This document shows, in pieces, positions 1-9,991 of a stretch of 64,000 bases of DNA (position 1 is its first letter; each line of letters opens with the position of its first letter). The stretch spans positions 5,662,001-5,726,000 of the forward strand of contig NZ_CP019431.1 in the NCBI RefSeq assembly GCF_009866765.1. The letters are read 5' to 3'. The notes beneath the pieces were generated by a model, which worked only from the letters and a program-made list of their open reading frames with translations, did not search any database and was not told where the DNA came from. Source of the stretch: Pseudomonas sp. S35. Lineage in GTDB: Bacteria > Pseudomonadota > Gammaproteobacteria > Pseudomonadales > Pseudomonadaceae. The translations under genes were made by a program, and so were the position numbers.

Positions 1-35
1 ATGCTGTAAAAATTCGCATACCCCAGACACGCCAA

Positions 36-55
36 CGCGGGAGCAAGCTCCCGCG
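36..55. repeat. Perfect hairpin downstream of dnaK
   Basis: CGCGGGAGC, AA, then its exact reverse complement: a 9-bp-arm palindrome 50 bases beyond the dnaK stop. The core GGGAGCAAGCTCCC resembles the Pseudomonas REP-type hairpins seen elsewhere in the window. It could also weaken read-through from dnaK towards dnaJ, which normally follows but would lie outside the window. There is no T-run, so it is not a canonical terminator. Confidence 0.6.
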
Positions 56-106
56 CGGCGACATCCTACCAGTCACCGCTTGATAGCGGTCAACCGGGCG
101 ACCAAC

Positions 107-2020
<1,914 letters not shown>

Positions 2021-2099
2021 GATTTACTCTCCCGAAACTTGAATTTGGTTGCCGCAGCAGTGGTGGCTAACTGCGGTAGCACTTAAACGCTTGACTTAT

Positions 2100-2127
2100 A
2101 GATGGGGGCCTTGCGGCGGATTTCAAG
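2100..2127 (-). promoter_or_regulatory. Sigma-32 (RpoH) promoter for dnaK
   Basis: On the minus strand CTTGAA (2127-2122), a 14-base spacer and CCCCATCT (2107-2100) match the RpoH consensus CTTGAA-N13/14-CCCCATNT. The -35 element overlaps the grpE stop codon (2123-2125). The predicted start lies about 70-75 bases before the dnaK ATG. This would give dnaK heat-shock expression independent of the grpE promoter. Confidence 0.85.
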
Positions 2128-2683
2128 CCTGCTCATCAATAGAAGGTGCAACAGGTGCAGGCGCCTTGCTCACCACCACCATCGCCGGACGCAACAAGCG
2201 ACCGTTAAGCTGATAACCCTTCTGAAACACCTTCAACACGCTGTTCGGCTCAAGGTCATGACTTTCTTGCATGGCCATTGCCTGGTGATGTTCAGCGTTG
2301 AAGGGTTCGCCGCCTTGCGGATCGATGGCTTCCAACTGATAACGCTTCAGGGTGTCCTGGAACATTTTCAGGGTCAGCTCGATCCCTTCGCGCATCGGAC
2401 GGATGTTTTCGTCGTCCGGATTGGACAACTCAAGGCCACGCTCCAGGCTGTCGATAATCGGCAGCAGGTCACTGGCGAATTTTTCCAGCGCGAATTTGTG
2501 CGCCTTTTCTACATCCTGCTCGGCACGGCGGCGGACGTTCTGCAGATCAGCGGCAACACGCAAAGACTGATCCTGCGCAGCGGCCAATTGCTCTTCGAGC
2601 ACTTGTACACGAGTTGTCAGTTCATCACCGACAGCCGAATTGGCGTCTGGAGTTTGCGTATCCTGCGTCTGTTCGTCAGCCAT
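2123..2683 (-). CDS. grpE: Nucleotide exchange factor GrpE
   Basis: GrpE releases ADP from DnaK and so resets the chaperone cycle. The 186-residue protein has the usual layout: an acidic, glutamine/threonine-rich disordered N-terminus (about 1-25), a long coiled-coil helix (about 25-90, containing [13 protein letters not shown]), and the C-terminal beta domain with the family signature near the end ([20 protein letters not shown]). It is the first gene of the leftward grpE-dnaK operon, preceded by a sigma-32-type promoter and diverging from recN. The start MADEQTQDT follows an AGGAGAAA ribosome site. Confidence 0.98.
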   Translation of the reverse strand: MADEQTQDTQTPDANSAVGDELTTRVQVLEEQLAAAQDQSLRVAADLQNVRRRAEQDVEKAHKFALEKFASDLLPIIDSLERGLELSNPDDENIRPMREGIELTLKMFQDTLKRYQLEAIDPQGGEPFNAEHHQAMAMQESHDLEPNSVLKVFQKGYQLNGRLLRPAMVVVSKAPAPVAPSIDEQA

Positions 2684-2736
2684 AGATTTCTCCTTTCAAA
2701 ATCATGCGCGAACTCAACTCGCGCTTCTGTTCCGGT

Positions 2737-2764
2737 ATATGGGGCCACAATTTCCAGGTTCAAG
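2737..2764 (-). promoter_or_regulatory. Sigma-32 (RpoH) promoter for grpE-dnaK
   Basis: Minus-strand CTTGAA (2764-2759), a 14-base spacer and CCCCATAT (2744-2737) form a near-perfect RpoH promoter, 54 bases or more upstream of the grpE start. An inverted repeat GCGCGA...TCGCGC (about 2706-2724) lies in the predicted 5' leader. Confidence 0.85.
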
Positions 2765-2896
2765 GGCGCAACCATTAGCAAAAGTCTTTCCAGCGCACGG
2801 GATCATTCCCGCAGGCACATTCCTCACAGCGCTAAAAAAACGCTCGATTCAAGCAAATCGAGCTAAGCATCAGGATTGTCAGCCACAAACAAAACA

Positions 2897-2912
2897 CTGT
2901 ATAAATAACCAG
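2897..2912 (+). promoter_or_regulatory. LexA box (SOS) upstream of recN
   Basis: CTGTATAAATAACCAG fits the LexA operator CTG-N10-CAG with an AT-rich centre. It sits 24 bases before the recN ATG, where LexA would block transcription or early elongation. recN is a classic SOS gene in gammaproteobacteria. Confidence 0.8.
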
Positions 2913-2936
2913 ACCTTACGCTTGGGAGCGGCCGTC

Positions 2937-4610
2937 ATGCTCGTGCACCTGTCTGTACATAACTACGCCATCGTTGAACATCTGGACCTCGAACTGGATC
3001 GCGGGATGAGCGTAATCACAGGCGAAACAGGCGCTGGCAAGTCAATCATGCTCGACGCCCTGGGCTTGACACTGGGCGACCGCGCCGACAGTGGCGTAGT
3101 GCGCCCCGGCGCAGACAAGGCCGACATCCTGGCCACGTTCGACCTGCTGGACATTCCCGAAGCCGAGGCCTGGCTGGCCGAACGCGACCTGAATAACGAA
3201 GGACCTTGCATCCTGCGCCGGGTCATCACCGCCGAAGGGCGCTCCCGCGGCTATATCAACGGCACACCCTGCCCTCTCAGTGACTTGAAAGCCCTGGGCG
3301 AGTTGCTGATAGATATCCACAGCCAACATGAACACCAGTCCCTGCTCAAAACCGATACCCATCGTCGCCTGCTCGATGAATACGCCGGCGCCACAGACCT
3401 GGCCCGCCAAGTCCAACTGGCCGCCCAACGCTGGCGCCAGACACGCCAGGAACTGGAGCGACTGTCCAACTCCGGTGACGAACAGCGGGCCCGCCACCAA
3501 CTACTCAGTTACCAGCTTGAAGAGCTCGAAAGCCTCGGCCTTGGCGAGACCGAACTGGAACAGCTCGAACAGGAACACAAGAACCTGACCAACGCCGAAA
3601 CCCTGTTGGGTATCTGTCGCCAAGTCGTAGAGCAATGCAGCGAAAGCGATTCAGGCAACGTGCTCAATGCGCTGACGGCCAGCCTCAACCGACTTTCGAG
3701 CGTGAACAGCGCTTCGGGGTCACTGAGCGAAGCCACCACCCTGCTGACCAGCGCACAGATCCAAGTCGAGGAGGCCGTGGGCGAACTGAATCGCTTCCTC
3801 GATCACTTCGATGCAGACCCAGCGCGCCTGCAAGAAATAGAAGAGCGCCTGGACACCATCTATACCCTCGCGCGCAAACATCGAATCCAGCCCACCGAAG
3901 TGGCAACCCTGCAGCAAAAGCTGCTGGATGAAATCGAGACATTGAACGCCAACGATGAGTCCATAGAGCGACTGGGTGACGAACTCGCCTCTTTCGCCCG
4001 CCATTATCAAGAGAAGGCACGCGAGCTGAGCGATCTGCGCCAGCAGGCGTCCACAAGCCTGGCGAGCGCCGTCGAACAGGAAATTCAGCGCCTGGGCATG
4101 CCGGGAGGGCGCTTCACCATTGAACTGCGCGCCAACAACAGCAATGAGTTGCAGCCCCACGGCCTGGAACAGGTAGAGCTGCTGGTCAGCGCCAACCCAG
4201 GCCAACCACTCAAAGCACTGGCAAAAGTGGCATCCGGTGGTGAGCTATCGCGAATCAGCCTGGCGATCCAGGTGATTACAGCGCAAACCTCACGTATACC
4301 AACATTGGTATTCGATGAAGTGGATGTGGGTATCGGCGGACCAACTGCGGAAATCGTCGGGCAATTGCTACGCCGCCTGGGCGACCGAGGCCAGGTGCTT
4401 ACGGTCACTCACTTGCCACAAGTGGCAGCCCAGGGGCACCAGCACTTATTTGTGCACAAGGTGAGGGCCAGTGACGCGACGCACACAGCGGTATCCAAGT
4501 TGAACAAGTCGGAACGTGTTGAAGAAGTGGCGCGGATGCTCGGCGGCATAGACCTGACTAAAGAGTCTTTGGCACACGCGAAAAAAATGGTCGTCGCAGC
4601 CAAGGCTTGA
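2937..4610 (+). CDS. recN: DNA repair protein RecN (SMC-like ATPase)
   Basis: SMC-like ATPase that is induced by DNA damage and helps repair double-strand breaks. The 557-residue product (from ATG 2937) has the Walker A GETGAGKS at residues 29-36, a long coiled-coil middle (about 150-400, rich in LEQLEQEH-type heptads), and the C-terminal ABC half with the signature ASGGELSRISLAIQ and the Walker B VFDEVDVGIGG. An upstream in-frame extension exists, but the conserved RecN N-terminus MLVHLSVHNYAIV begins at 2937, just after the LexA box, which decides the start. It is convergent with fur, separated by a strong palindromic terminator. Confidence 0.97.
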   Translation: MLVHLSVHNYAIVEHLDLELDRGMSVITGETGAGKSIMLDALGLTLGDRADSGVVRPGADKADILATFDLLDIPEAEAWLAERDLNNEGPCILRRVITAEGRSRGYINGTPCPLSDLKALGELLIDIHSQHEHQSLLKTDTHRRLLDEYAGATDLARQVQLAAQRWRQTRQELERLSNSGDEQRARHQLLSYQLEELESLGLGETELEQLEQEHKNLTNAETLLGICRQVVEQCSESDSGNVLNALTASLNRLSSVNSASGSLSEATTLLTSAQIQVEEAVGELNRFLDHFDADPARLQEIEERLDTIYTLARKHRIQPTEVATLQQKLLDEIETLNANDESIERLGDELASFARHYQEKARELSDLRQQASTSLASAVEQEIQRLGMPGGRFTIELRANNSNELQPHGLEQVELLVSANPGQPLKALAKVASGGELSRISLAIQVITAQTSRIPTLVFDEVDVGIGGPTAEIVGQLLRRLGDRGQVLTVTHLPQVAAQGHQHLFVHKVRASDATHTAVSKLNKSERVEEVARMLGGIDLTKESLAHAKKMVVAAKA

Positions 4611-4633
4611 GCAGGGTTTTTCCTTCCTTATAG

Positions 4634-4671
4634 AACGCACGAAGGCGACCCTAGGGTCGCCTTCGTGCGTT
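4634..4671. terminator. 38-bp perfect palindrome between recN and fur
   Basis: A 19-bp arm (AACGCACGAAGGCGACCCT) is followed immediately by its exact reverse complement, centred on CTAG at 4652/4653. It lies between the convergent recN and fur genes, with T-rich sequence on both sides (TTTTTCC at 4616 and AAAAAG on the fur side). It probably works as a bidirectional terminator. Confidence 0.8.
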
Positions 4672-4695
4672 TCGCAGAGCAGGCCTGCGTCATTT

Positions 4696-5100
4696 TTACT
4701 TTTTCTTACGGATGTACAACACAAGATTGTGGTCAACCAAATCGAATCCATGCTCCTCAGCAATTTCATGCTGGAGCTTTTCGATTGCCGGGCTGGTGAA
4801 CTCGATAACCTCATTGGTATCCAGGTCGACCATGTGATCGTGATGACCACCGTCAGCCAATTCGAATACTGCATGACCGCCGTCGAAATTATGACGAACC
4901 ACCAGCCCTGCGGCTTCAAACTGGGTCAGTACACGGTAAACCGTGGCCAGGCCGACGTCCTCGTTAGACTCCATCAGCGCCTTGTAAACATCTTCGGCAC
5001 TCATGTGACGCTGCTCAGCAGAATCGAGCATTTGTAGAATCTTGACTCGTGGCAGAGTCACTTTAAGACCGGCTTTGCGTAGTTCGCTATTTTCAACCAT
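4696..5100 (-). CDS. fur: Ferric uptake regulator Fur
   Basis: Iron-responsive dimeric repressor: with Fe(II) it binds Fur boxes, here probably including one upstream of fecI at 32864. The 134-residue protein starts MVENSELRKAG (ATG 5098-5100). The winged-helix DNA-binding part contains the DNA-contacting GLATVYRVLTQF, followed by the metal-site cluster GGHHDHMVD and the C-terminal dimer domain ending LVLYIRKKK. There are no cysteines at all, so the structural Cys4 zinc site of E. coli Fur is absent, as expected for Pseudomonas-type Fur. It diverges from bamE with about 100 bp between. Confidence 0.98.
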   Translation of the reverse strand: MVENSELRKAGLKVTLPRVKILQMLDSAEQRHMSAEDVYKALMESNEDVGLATVYRVLTQFEAAGLVVRHNFDGGHAVFELADGGHHDHMVDLDTNEVIEFTSPAIEKLQHEIAEEHGFDLVDHNLVLYIRKKK

Positions 5101-5198
5101 GGTTAGCTTTCTCGCGGATGCTGCTTCGCAGCTTCTCTTAATACGGGTATGATCGGCGTTTACGTTGTCCCAGCCAAGATAGTGGAAGTCGCCCACCG

Positions 5199-5726
5199 AT
5201 GCAAAACACCAAGCTCTTGCTAACCAGTTTCACCTTTGTGGGACTGCTCGCACTCGCCGGTTGTTCATTCCCCGGGGTTTACAAAATCGACATCCAGCAG
5301 GGCAATGTCGTCACGCAGGATATGATAGACCAGTTACGCCCCGGAATGACCCGACGGCAAGTACGGTTTATCATGGGTAACCCCCTGCTGACCGACACTT
5401 TCCACGCCGATCGCTGGGATTATCTCTACAGTCTCCAGCCAGGTGGCGGTGAGCGCCAGCAGGAGCGCGTCAGCGTCATCTTCAATGGCAATGACCAACT
5501 TGTCAGCCTGTCCGGTGACTTCATGCCCGGCGTAAGCCGTGATGAAGCCCTGCTTGGCAAGGACAACGGCACCAACGTGGCTGCGCCTGCGCAGGAAAGC
5601 GATAAGCCGAAGTCCGAAGTACCGGCCAAGCCGGGCTCCTTGCTCGACAAGATCCAAAAGGATGTCGATGGCGTGGAAACTGTTCCAGTCCCGACGCCAC
5701 AGCCTTTGGACACCAGCCCGCAGTAA
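5199..5726 (+). CDS. bamE: Outer-membrane assembly lipoprotein BamE (OmlA)
   Basis: Small lipoprotein of the BAM complex that folds beta-barrel proteins into the outer membrane (called OmlA in Pseudomonas). The 175-residue precursor has a lipoprotein signal peptide with lipobox LALAGC, modified at Cys22. The SmpA/OmlA domain follows, with the conserved [19 protein letters not shown] and the downstream [19 protein letters not shown]. The C-terminal 60 residues are a proline/lysine/glutamine-rich tail typical of pseudomonads and probably disordered. It diverges from fur and ends at a bidirectional terminator shared with rnfH. Confidence 0.97.
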   Translation: MQNTKLLLTSFTFVGLLALAGCSFPGVYKIDIQQGNVVTQDMIDQLRPGMTRRQVRFIMGNPLLTDTFHADRWDYLYSLQPGGGERQQERVSVIFNGNDQLVSLSGDFMPGVSRDEALLGKDNGTNVAAPAQESDKPKSEVPAKPGSLLDKIQKDVDGVETVPVPTPQPLDTSPQ

Positions 5727-5743
5727 TGCCTTGGTGCTCATAA

Positions 5744-5769
5744 AAAAAGCCCGGCATGCCGGGCTTTTT
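5744..5769. terminator. Bidirectional rho-independent terminator (bamE / rnfH)
   Basis: A perfect 13-bp-arm hairpin AAAAAGCCCGGCA/TGCCGGGCTTTTT with A-run and T-run on either side serves both converging transcripts. Confidence 0.9.
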
Positions 5770-5790
5770 GCTGCCTGCCATTTGGCAAAC

Positions 5791-6093
5791 TTATGGATTT
5801 TGCTGCCTGGCCAGCGCCGCCTTGGCCGCACGCAGTCTGCGTACTTCCTTTGGATCGGCCAATAACGGTCGATAGATCTCGATGCGATCGCCCGCCTGTA
5901 CCGCACGCACCTCTGCGTGCGCGACCACCTTGCCGAAGATCCCTAGAGGACAGTCAACCAGGTCCAACTCAGGGAATTGCGCACCAATGCCTGAAGCCTG
6001 CACTGCTGCTCGCAGGCTAGTGCCCGGCGCGACCACCACCGTGAGCAACACCTGACGCTCAACAGCGGCATACACCACCTCAACCTCAACCAT
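5791..6093 (-). CDS. rnfH: RnfH family protein (ubiquitin-like fold)
   Basis: Small beta-grasp protein of the RnfH/UPF0125 family, role unclear. The 100-residue product starts MVEVEVVYA (ATG 6091-6093), a few bases inside the end of ratA, so the two genes overlap and are probably translationally coupled. Family landmarks visible are VEVVYA at the N-terminus, the GTSLRAAVQASGI helix and DRIEIYRPLLADPKE near the C-terminus. A longer start ten codons upstream exists but would lie wholly inside ratA. Despite the name, no rnf operon is nearby. The same pair lies beside smpB in many gammaproteobacteria. Confidence 0.93.
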   Translation of the reverse strand: MVEVEVVYAAVERQVLLTVVVAPGTSLRAAVQASGIGAQFPELDLVDCPLGIFGKVVAHAEVRAVQAGDRIEIYRPLLADPKEVRRLRAAKAALARQQNP

Positions 6094-6520
6094 GCAGTTG
6101 CTTGGCTCGCTGACAGAAGGCATCTACCAGCGTATTAGCCGCCTGATTGAACAAAGGCCCCAATGTCGCTCGTACAATCGGCCCCGCGTAGTCAAATGAC
6201 AAATCCAGGCTGATCTTGCAGGCCTTGTCAGTCAGCGCCTTGAATACCCACACACCATGCAATTGGGTAAACGGCCCTTCCTGCAGATTCATCTCAATGG
6301 ACTTGCCCGGCACCAGCACATTGCGCGTAACAAAATGCTGACTAAGGCCACCCTTAGCCACCCCGACACTGGCGACCATATGCTCATCACTGCTTTCCAG
6401 CACTTCGGCGGTGGAACACCAAGGCAGGAATTCCGGGTAGCGCGCCACGTCATTGACCAGGTCATAGAGCGCCTGTGCCGGATACGGCAGCAGGGCCGAA
6501 CGTTGAATATGCGTCGTCAT
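6086..6520 (-). CDS. ratA: RatA-type START/COQ10 domain protein
   Basis: Member of the RatA/Coq10 START-domain family. E. coli RatA was reported to block 70S assembly, while other members bind ubiquinone; which applies here cannot be told from sequence. It has 144 residues from [11 protein letters not shown]. Typical motifs are [20 protein letters not shown] and [11 protein letters not shown] near the start, and [19 protein letters not shown] at the end. It overlaps rnfH by 8 bases and diverges from smpB. Length and order ratA-rnfH next to smpB match other pseudomonads. Confidence 0.93.
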   Translation of the reverse strand: MTTHIQRSALLPYPAQALYDLVNDVARYPEFLPWCSTAEVLESSDEHMVASVGVAKGGLSQHFVTRNVLVPGKSIEMNLQEGPFTQLHGVWVFKALTDKACKISLDLSFDYAGPIVRATLGPLFNQAANTLVDAFCQRAKQLHG

Positions 6521-6688
6521 GTGTGCGTCATTTCCACAGCTGAGCGGCAAACATCGCGAAAGAACAGCCCGATCCGCGAGAGAAAAAAACTAAAGAACTG
6601 CCCGCATTGTCCGGGATTCGTCCAACACGCTCAAGCACGCAGGTTGACCGTAGCCGACACGCTCGCAACTCCCTATAATGCCGCCCCT

Positions 6689-7171
6689 ATGGCTAAACAA
6701 AAGAAACACCCCACAGGGACCATCGCGCAAAATAAAAAGGCGCGACACGATTACTTCATCGAACATCGGTTCGAGGCTGGTCTGGTCCTGGCCGGCTGGG
6801 AAGTAAAAAGTCTGCGTGCCAGCAAGCTGCAATTGGTCGACAGCTACGTGCTGCTCAAGGATGGCGAGGCATGGCTGCTGGGCAGTCATATCACCCCGCT
6901 GACCACCGCGAGCACCCACGTGATTGCCGACCCGGTGCGTACCCGCAAGCTATTGCTCAACGCCCGCGAGCTGGAAAAACTCGCGGCCGCCGTACAGCAG
7001 AAAGGCTACGCCTGCATCTGCCTGTCCTGGTACTGGAGCAAGCACCTGGTCAAGTGCGAGATCGCACTGGGCAAGGGCAAGAAGGAATACGACAAGCGCG
7101 ATACCGAGCGCGAGCGCGACTCCAATCGAGAACTGCATCGCGCCGTTCGCAACAAGGGCAAGGAAGAGTAA
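6689..7171 (+). CDS. smpB: SsrA-binding protein SmpB
   Basis: Partner of tmRNA in ribosome rescue: it binds the tRNA-like domain of ssrA and its C-terminal tail enters the empty mRNA channel of stalled ribosomes. The 160-residue protein starts [20 protein letters not shown]. The family signature [16 protein letters not shown] begins near residue 28, and the basic C-terminal tail ([20 protein letters not shown]) is present. The RNA partner lies 6.1 kb downstream at 13314. The start is the conserved one; a long upstream open extension overlaps ratA antisense and is not used. Confidence 0.98.
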   Translation: MAKQKKHPTGTIAQNKKARHDYFIEHRFEAGLVLAGWEVKSLRASKLQLVDSYVLLKDGEAWLLGSHITPLTTASTHVIADPVRTRKLLLNARELEKLAAAVQQKGYACICLSWYWSKHLVKCEIALGKGKKEYDKRDTERERDSNRELHRAVRNKGKEE

Positions 7172-7207
7172 TCCTTGTAGCCGCGTAGCCTTGGAAACAT
7201 CCCTCGG

Positions 7208-7975
7208 CTACGTCCCCTTGCGCCGCTCCGCACGCGCCACGCGCTGAACCTCCTGACGCACCTCCTCCAATACCTCCTGCACGTACTCAAGGTGACGCGT
7301 GGAGACTTCCCGCGCCTGCTCGGCCCGCCCTTCGATAATCGCCAGGTACAAATCACGGTGCTGACTGATCAGCATGTCGCGCGTTTCCGTGCGCTGCTGG
7401 TACATGCCGCCGATGTTAGTCACCACGTTACGCTTGAGTAAATCGAACAAGCCACGAATGGTGTGCAGCAAAACCGCGTTATGACTGGCCTCCGCGATAG
7501 CCAAGTGAAACCTCGCATCGGCGGCGCCTTCCGCCACTCGACTCACCTCATCAACGCGGGTGTAGCAATCCTGCAACGCCTCGAATGCAGCCGTCAGGCG
7601 CTCGCGATCCACTTCAGTAGCACGTAGCGCTGCGTAATAAGCACAGGACGCCTCAAGGGTCTGACGAAACTCGAGTAGATCCCGTTGAGCCTCAGGATTA
7701 TTTTCCAGCAGGTGCAACAGCGGGTCGCTGAAGGTCGAACCCAGCGACTCGACGACGTAATTGCCCCCACCCTGACGACTGACCAACAACCCTTTGGCGG
7801 CCAATTTCTGGATAGCCTCGCGCAACGAAGGACGCGACACACCAAACTGCTCGGCCAGAGCGCGCTCGGCAGGCAAGCGTTCGCCCGACTTCAGCGTGCC
7901 CTCAAGGATCATCCCCTCAAGCTGCTCGACAATATCGTCAGACAAACGGCGCTGACGCACCTGATCAAACCCCAT
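7208..7975 (-). CDS. lldR: Lactate-responsive GntR/FadR-family regulator LldR
   Basis: Transcription factor of 255 residues with an N-terminal winged helix (RLSDDIVEQLEGMILEG, then the recognition region FGVSRPSLREAIQKLAAKGL) and a C-terminal all-helical FCD ligand domain (about 90-240). It sits divergently from lldP, as in other pseudomonads where LldR represses lldP-lldD-dld and is released by L- or D-lactate. The intergenic region carries a perfect GntR/FadR-type operator at 8169-8185, consistent with that role. The lactate assignment follows from context; another 2-hydroxy acid is the main alternative. Confidence 0.9.
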   Translation of the reverse strand: MGFDQVRQRRLSDDIVEQLEGMILEGTLKSGERLPAERALAEQFGVSRPSLREAIQKLAAKGLLVSRQGGGNYVVESLGSTFSDPLLHLLENNPEAQRDLLEFRQTLEASCAYYAALRATEVDRERLTAAFEALQDCYTRVDEVSRVAEGAADARFHLAIAEASHNAVLLHTIRGLFDLLKRNVVTNIGGMYQQRTETRDMLISQHRDLYLAIIEGRAEQAREVSTRHLEYVQEVLEEVRQEVQRVARAERRKGT

Positions 7976-8168
7976 AACTCACTCTCCACCATCCCGACCA
8001 CTCGCCGGGCCCTCTATTCTGGACTATCGCCGCACTTGCGGCACCTATCAGAACGCCTGCGCTTTACCCGATCAGATGCCTTGAGCCACCGACCTACGAC
8101 CAAAGTTTCGCAGGCGGCAAATTGACACATCCCCCCGAAGGCTTTTAACCTAGCCACCAGCGATTGTA

Positions 8169-8185
8169 AATTGGTCTTACCAATT
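8169..8185. promoter_or_regulatory. LldR operator
   Basis: Perfect 7-bp-arm palindrome AATTGGT-CTT-ACCAATT, containing the FadR-subfamily core TGGTNNNACCA. It lies 41 bases before the lldP ATG in the lldR-lldP divergent promoter region. Confidence 0.85.
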
Positions 8186-8226
8186 ATCCAAGCCACTCAA
8201 AAAACAACAATCAGGGGCCACCCCAT

Positions 8227-9921
8227 ATGCAAACCTGGCAACAGCTCTACAGCCCACTCGGCAGCCTCGGCCTGTCCGCGCTGGCCGCCGTCATACCGAT
8301 CGTATTCTTCTTCCTGGCCCTGGCCGTGTTTCGCCTCAAAGGCCACGTAGCCGGCAGCATCACTCTGGCGTTGTCGATCCTGGTGGCGATCTTCGCTTTC
8401 CAGATGCCGGTGGACATGGCACTGGCCGCTGCCGGCTATGGCTTTGCCTATGGCTTGTGGCCTATCGCCTGGATCATTGTTGCGGCCGTCTTTCTCTACA
8501 AACTCACGGTCAAGAGTGGCCAGTTCGAGATCATTCGCAGCTCGGTGCTGTCGATCACTGACGACCAACGCCTGCAAGTGCTGCTGATCGGTTTCTGCTT
8601 TGGTGCTTTCCTCGAAGGCGCTGCCGGTTTCGGTGCGCCCGTAGCGATTACCGCCGCGCTGCTGGTAGGCCTGGGTTTCAACCCGCTTTACGCCGCCGGC
8701 CTGTGCCTGATTGCCAACACTGCACCCGTGGCCTTTGGCGCATTGGGCATCCCGATCATCGTTGCAGGCCAAGTGACCGGCATCGATGCATTCAAGATCG
8801 GCGCCATGACCGGTCGCCAACTGCCACTGCTGTCGCTGTTCGTGCCGTTCTGGCTGGTCTTCATGATGGACGGCCTGCGCGGCGTTCGCGAAACCTGGCC
8901 AGCCGCACTGGTTGCGGGCTTGAGCTTTGCCATTACCCAATACTTCACGTCCAACTTCATCGGCCCCGAACTGCCAGACATCACCTCAGCCCTCGCCAGC
9001 CTGATCTCCCTGACCTTGTTCCTGAAAATCTGGCAACCCAAACGCACTGCGGGCGCGCAGATTGCAGGCGCTACATCGGGCGTCGCGATCACCGCCAGCG
9101 CCGGCGGCTTCGGCCTGCCGCGCAGCACCGTCGCCTCGCCTTACAGCCTGGGGCAGATTTTCAAAGCCTGGTCGCCGTTCCTGATCCTCACCGTGCTTGT
9201 CACCATCTGGACCCTCAAACCGTTCAAGTTGATGTTCGCTGCCGGCGGCTCAATGTACAGCTGGGTGTTTAACTTCGCGATCCCGCACCTCGATCAATTG
9301 GTGGTCAAAGTCGCGCCGATCGTGACCAATCCGACGGCCATTCCCGCCGTGTTCAAGCTGGACCCGATTTCAGCGACCGGCACTGCGATTTTCTTCTCGG
9401 CACTGATTTCGATGCTCGTGCTGAAGATCAACATCAAAACTGGTCTTACCACTTTAAAAGAAACATTCTACGAACTGCGCTGGCCGATCCTGTCCATCGG
9501 TATGGTCCTGGCGTTTGCCTTCGTCACCAACTACTCAGGCATGTCTTCGACCATGGCGCTGGTATTGGCTGGCACCGGTGCCGCATTCCCATTCTTCTCG
9601 CCGTTCCTCGGTTGGCTGGGGGTTTTCCTGACAGGCTCCGATACCTCGTCCAACGCGCTGTTCAGTTCGCTGCAGGCGACCACCGCCCACCAGATTGGGG
9701 TCAACGACACCTTGCTGGTTGCCGCCAATACCAGCGGCGGCGTCACCGGCAAGATGATCTCGCCGCAATCGATCGCCGTGGCCTGCGCCGCCACCGGCCT
9801 GGTAGGCAAGGAATCCGACCTGTTCCGCTTCACTCTCAAGCACAGCCTGTTCTTTGCCACCATCGTCGGGCTGATTACCCTGGCCCAGGCGTACTGGTTC
9901 ACCGGTATGCTGGTGCACTGA
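8227..9921 (+). CDS. lldP: L-lactate permease LldP
   Basis: Inner-membrane proton-coupled lactate (glycolate) permease. The 564-residue protein is almost entirely hydrophobic with about 12-14 transmembrane helices. Family landmarks include [22 protein letters not shown] (about residues 125-146) and, near the C-terminus, [17 protein letters not shown] and [17 protein letters not shown]. The start [12 protein letters not shown] is standard. It heads the lldP-dld operon under the LldR operator. In related pseudomonads lldD follows; here dld follows after 70 bp. A second copy of the operator core TGGTCTTACCA lies inside this gene at 9441-9451. Confidence 0.97.
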   Translation: MQTWQQLYSPLGSLGLSALAAVIPIVFFFLALAVFRLKGHVAGSITLALSILVAIFAFQMPVDMALAAAGYGFAYGLWPIAWIIVAAVFLYKLTVKSGQFEIIRSSVLSITDDQRLQVLLIGFCFGAFLEGAAGFGAPVAITAALLVGLGFNPLYAAGLCLIANTAPVAFGALGIPIIVAGQVTGIDAFKIGAMTGRQLPLLSLFVPFWLVFMMDGLRGVRETWPAALVAGLSFAITQYFTSNFIGPELPDITSALASLISLTLFLKIWQPKRTAGAQIAGATSGVAITASAGGFGLPRSTVASPYSLGQIFKAWSPFLILTVLVTIWTLKPFKLMFAAGGSMYSWVFNFAIPHLDQLVVKVAPIVTNPTAIPAVFKLDPISATGTAIFFSALISMLVLKINIKTGLTTLKETFYELRWPILSIGMVLAFAFVTNYSGMSSTMALVLAGTGAAFPFFSPFLGWLGVFLTGSDTSSNALFSSLQATTAHQIGVNDTLLVAANTSGGVTGKMISPQSIAVACAATGLVGKESDLFRFTLKHSLFFATIVGLITLAQAYWFTGMLVH

Positions 9922-9991
9922 GACCTGCACGTAATAGGGTAAGAATCGACGCCGGGCAACCATTCCGGCGTCAGCTATTTCTGGAGGACCC

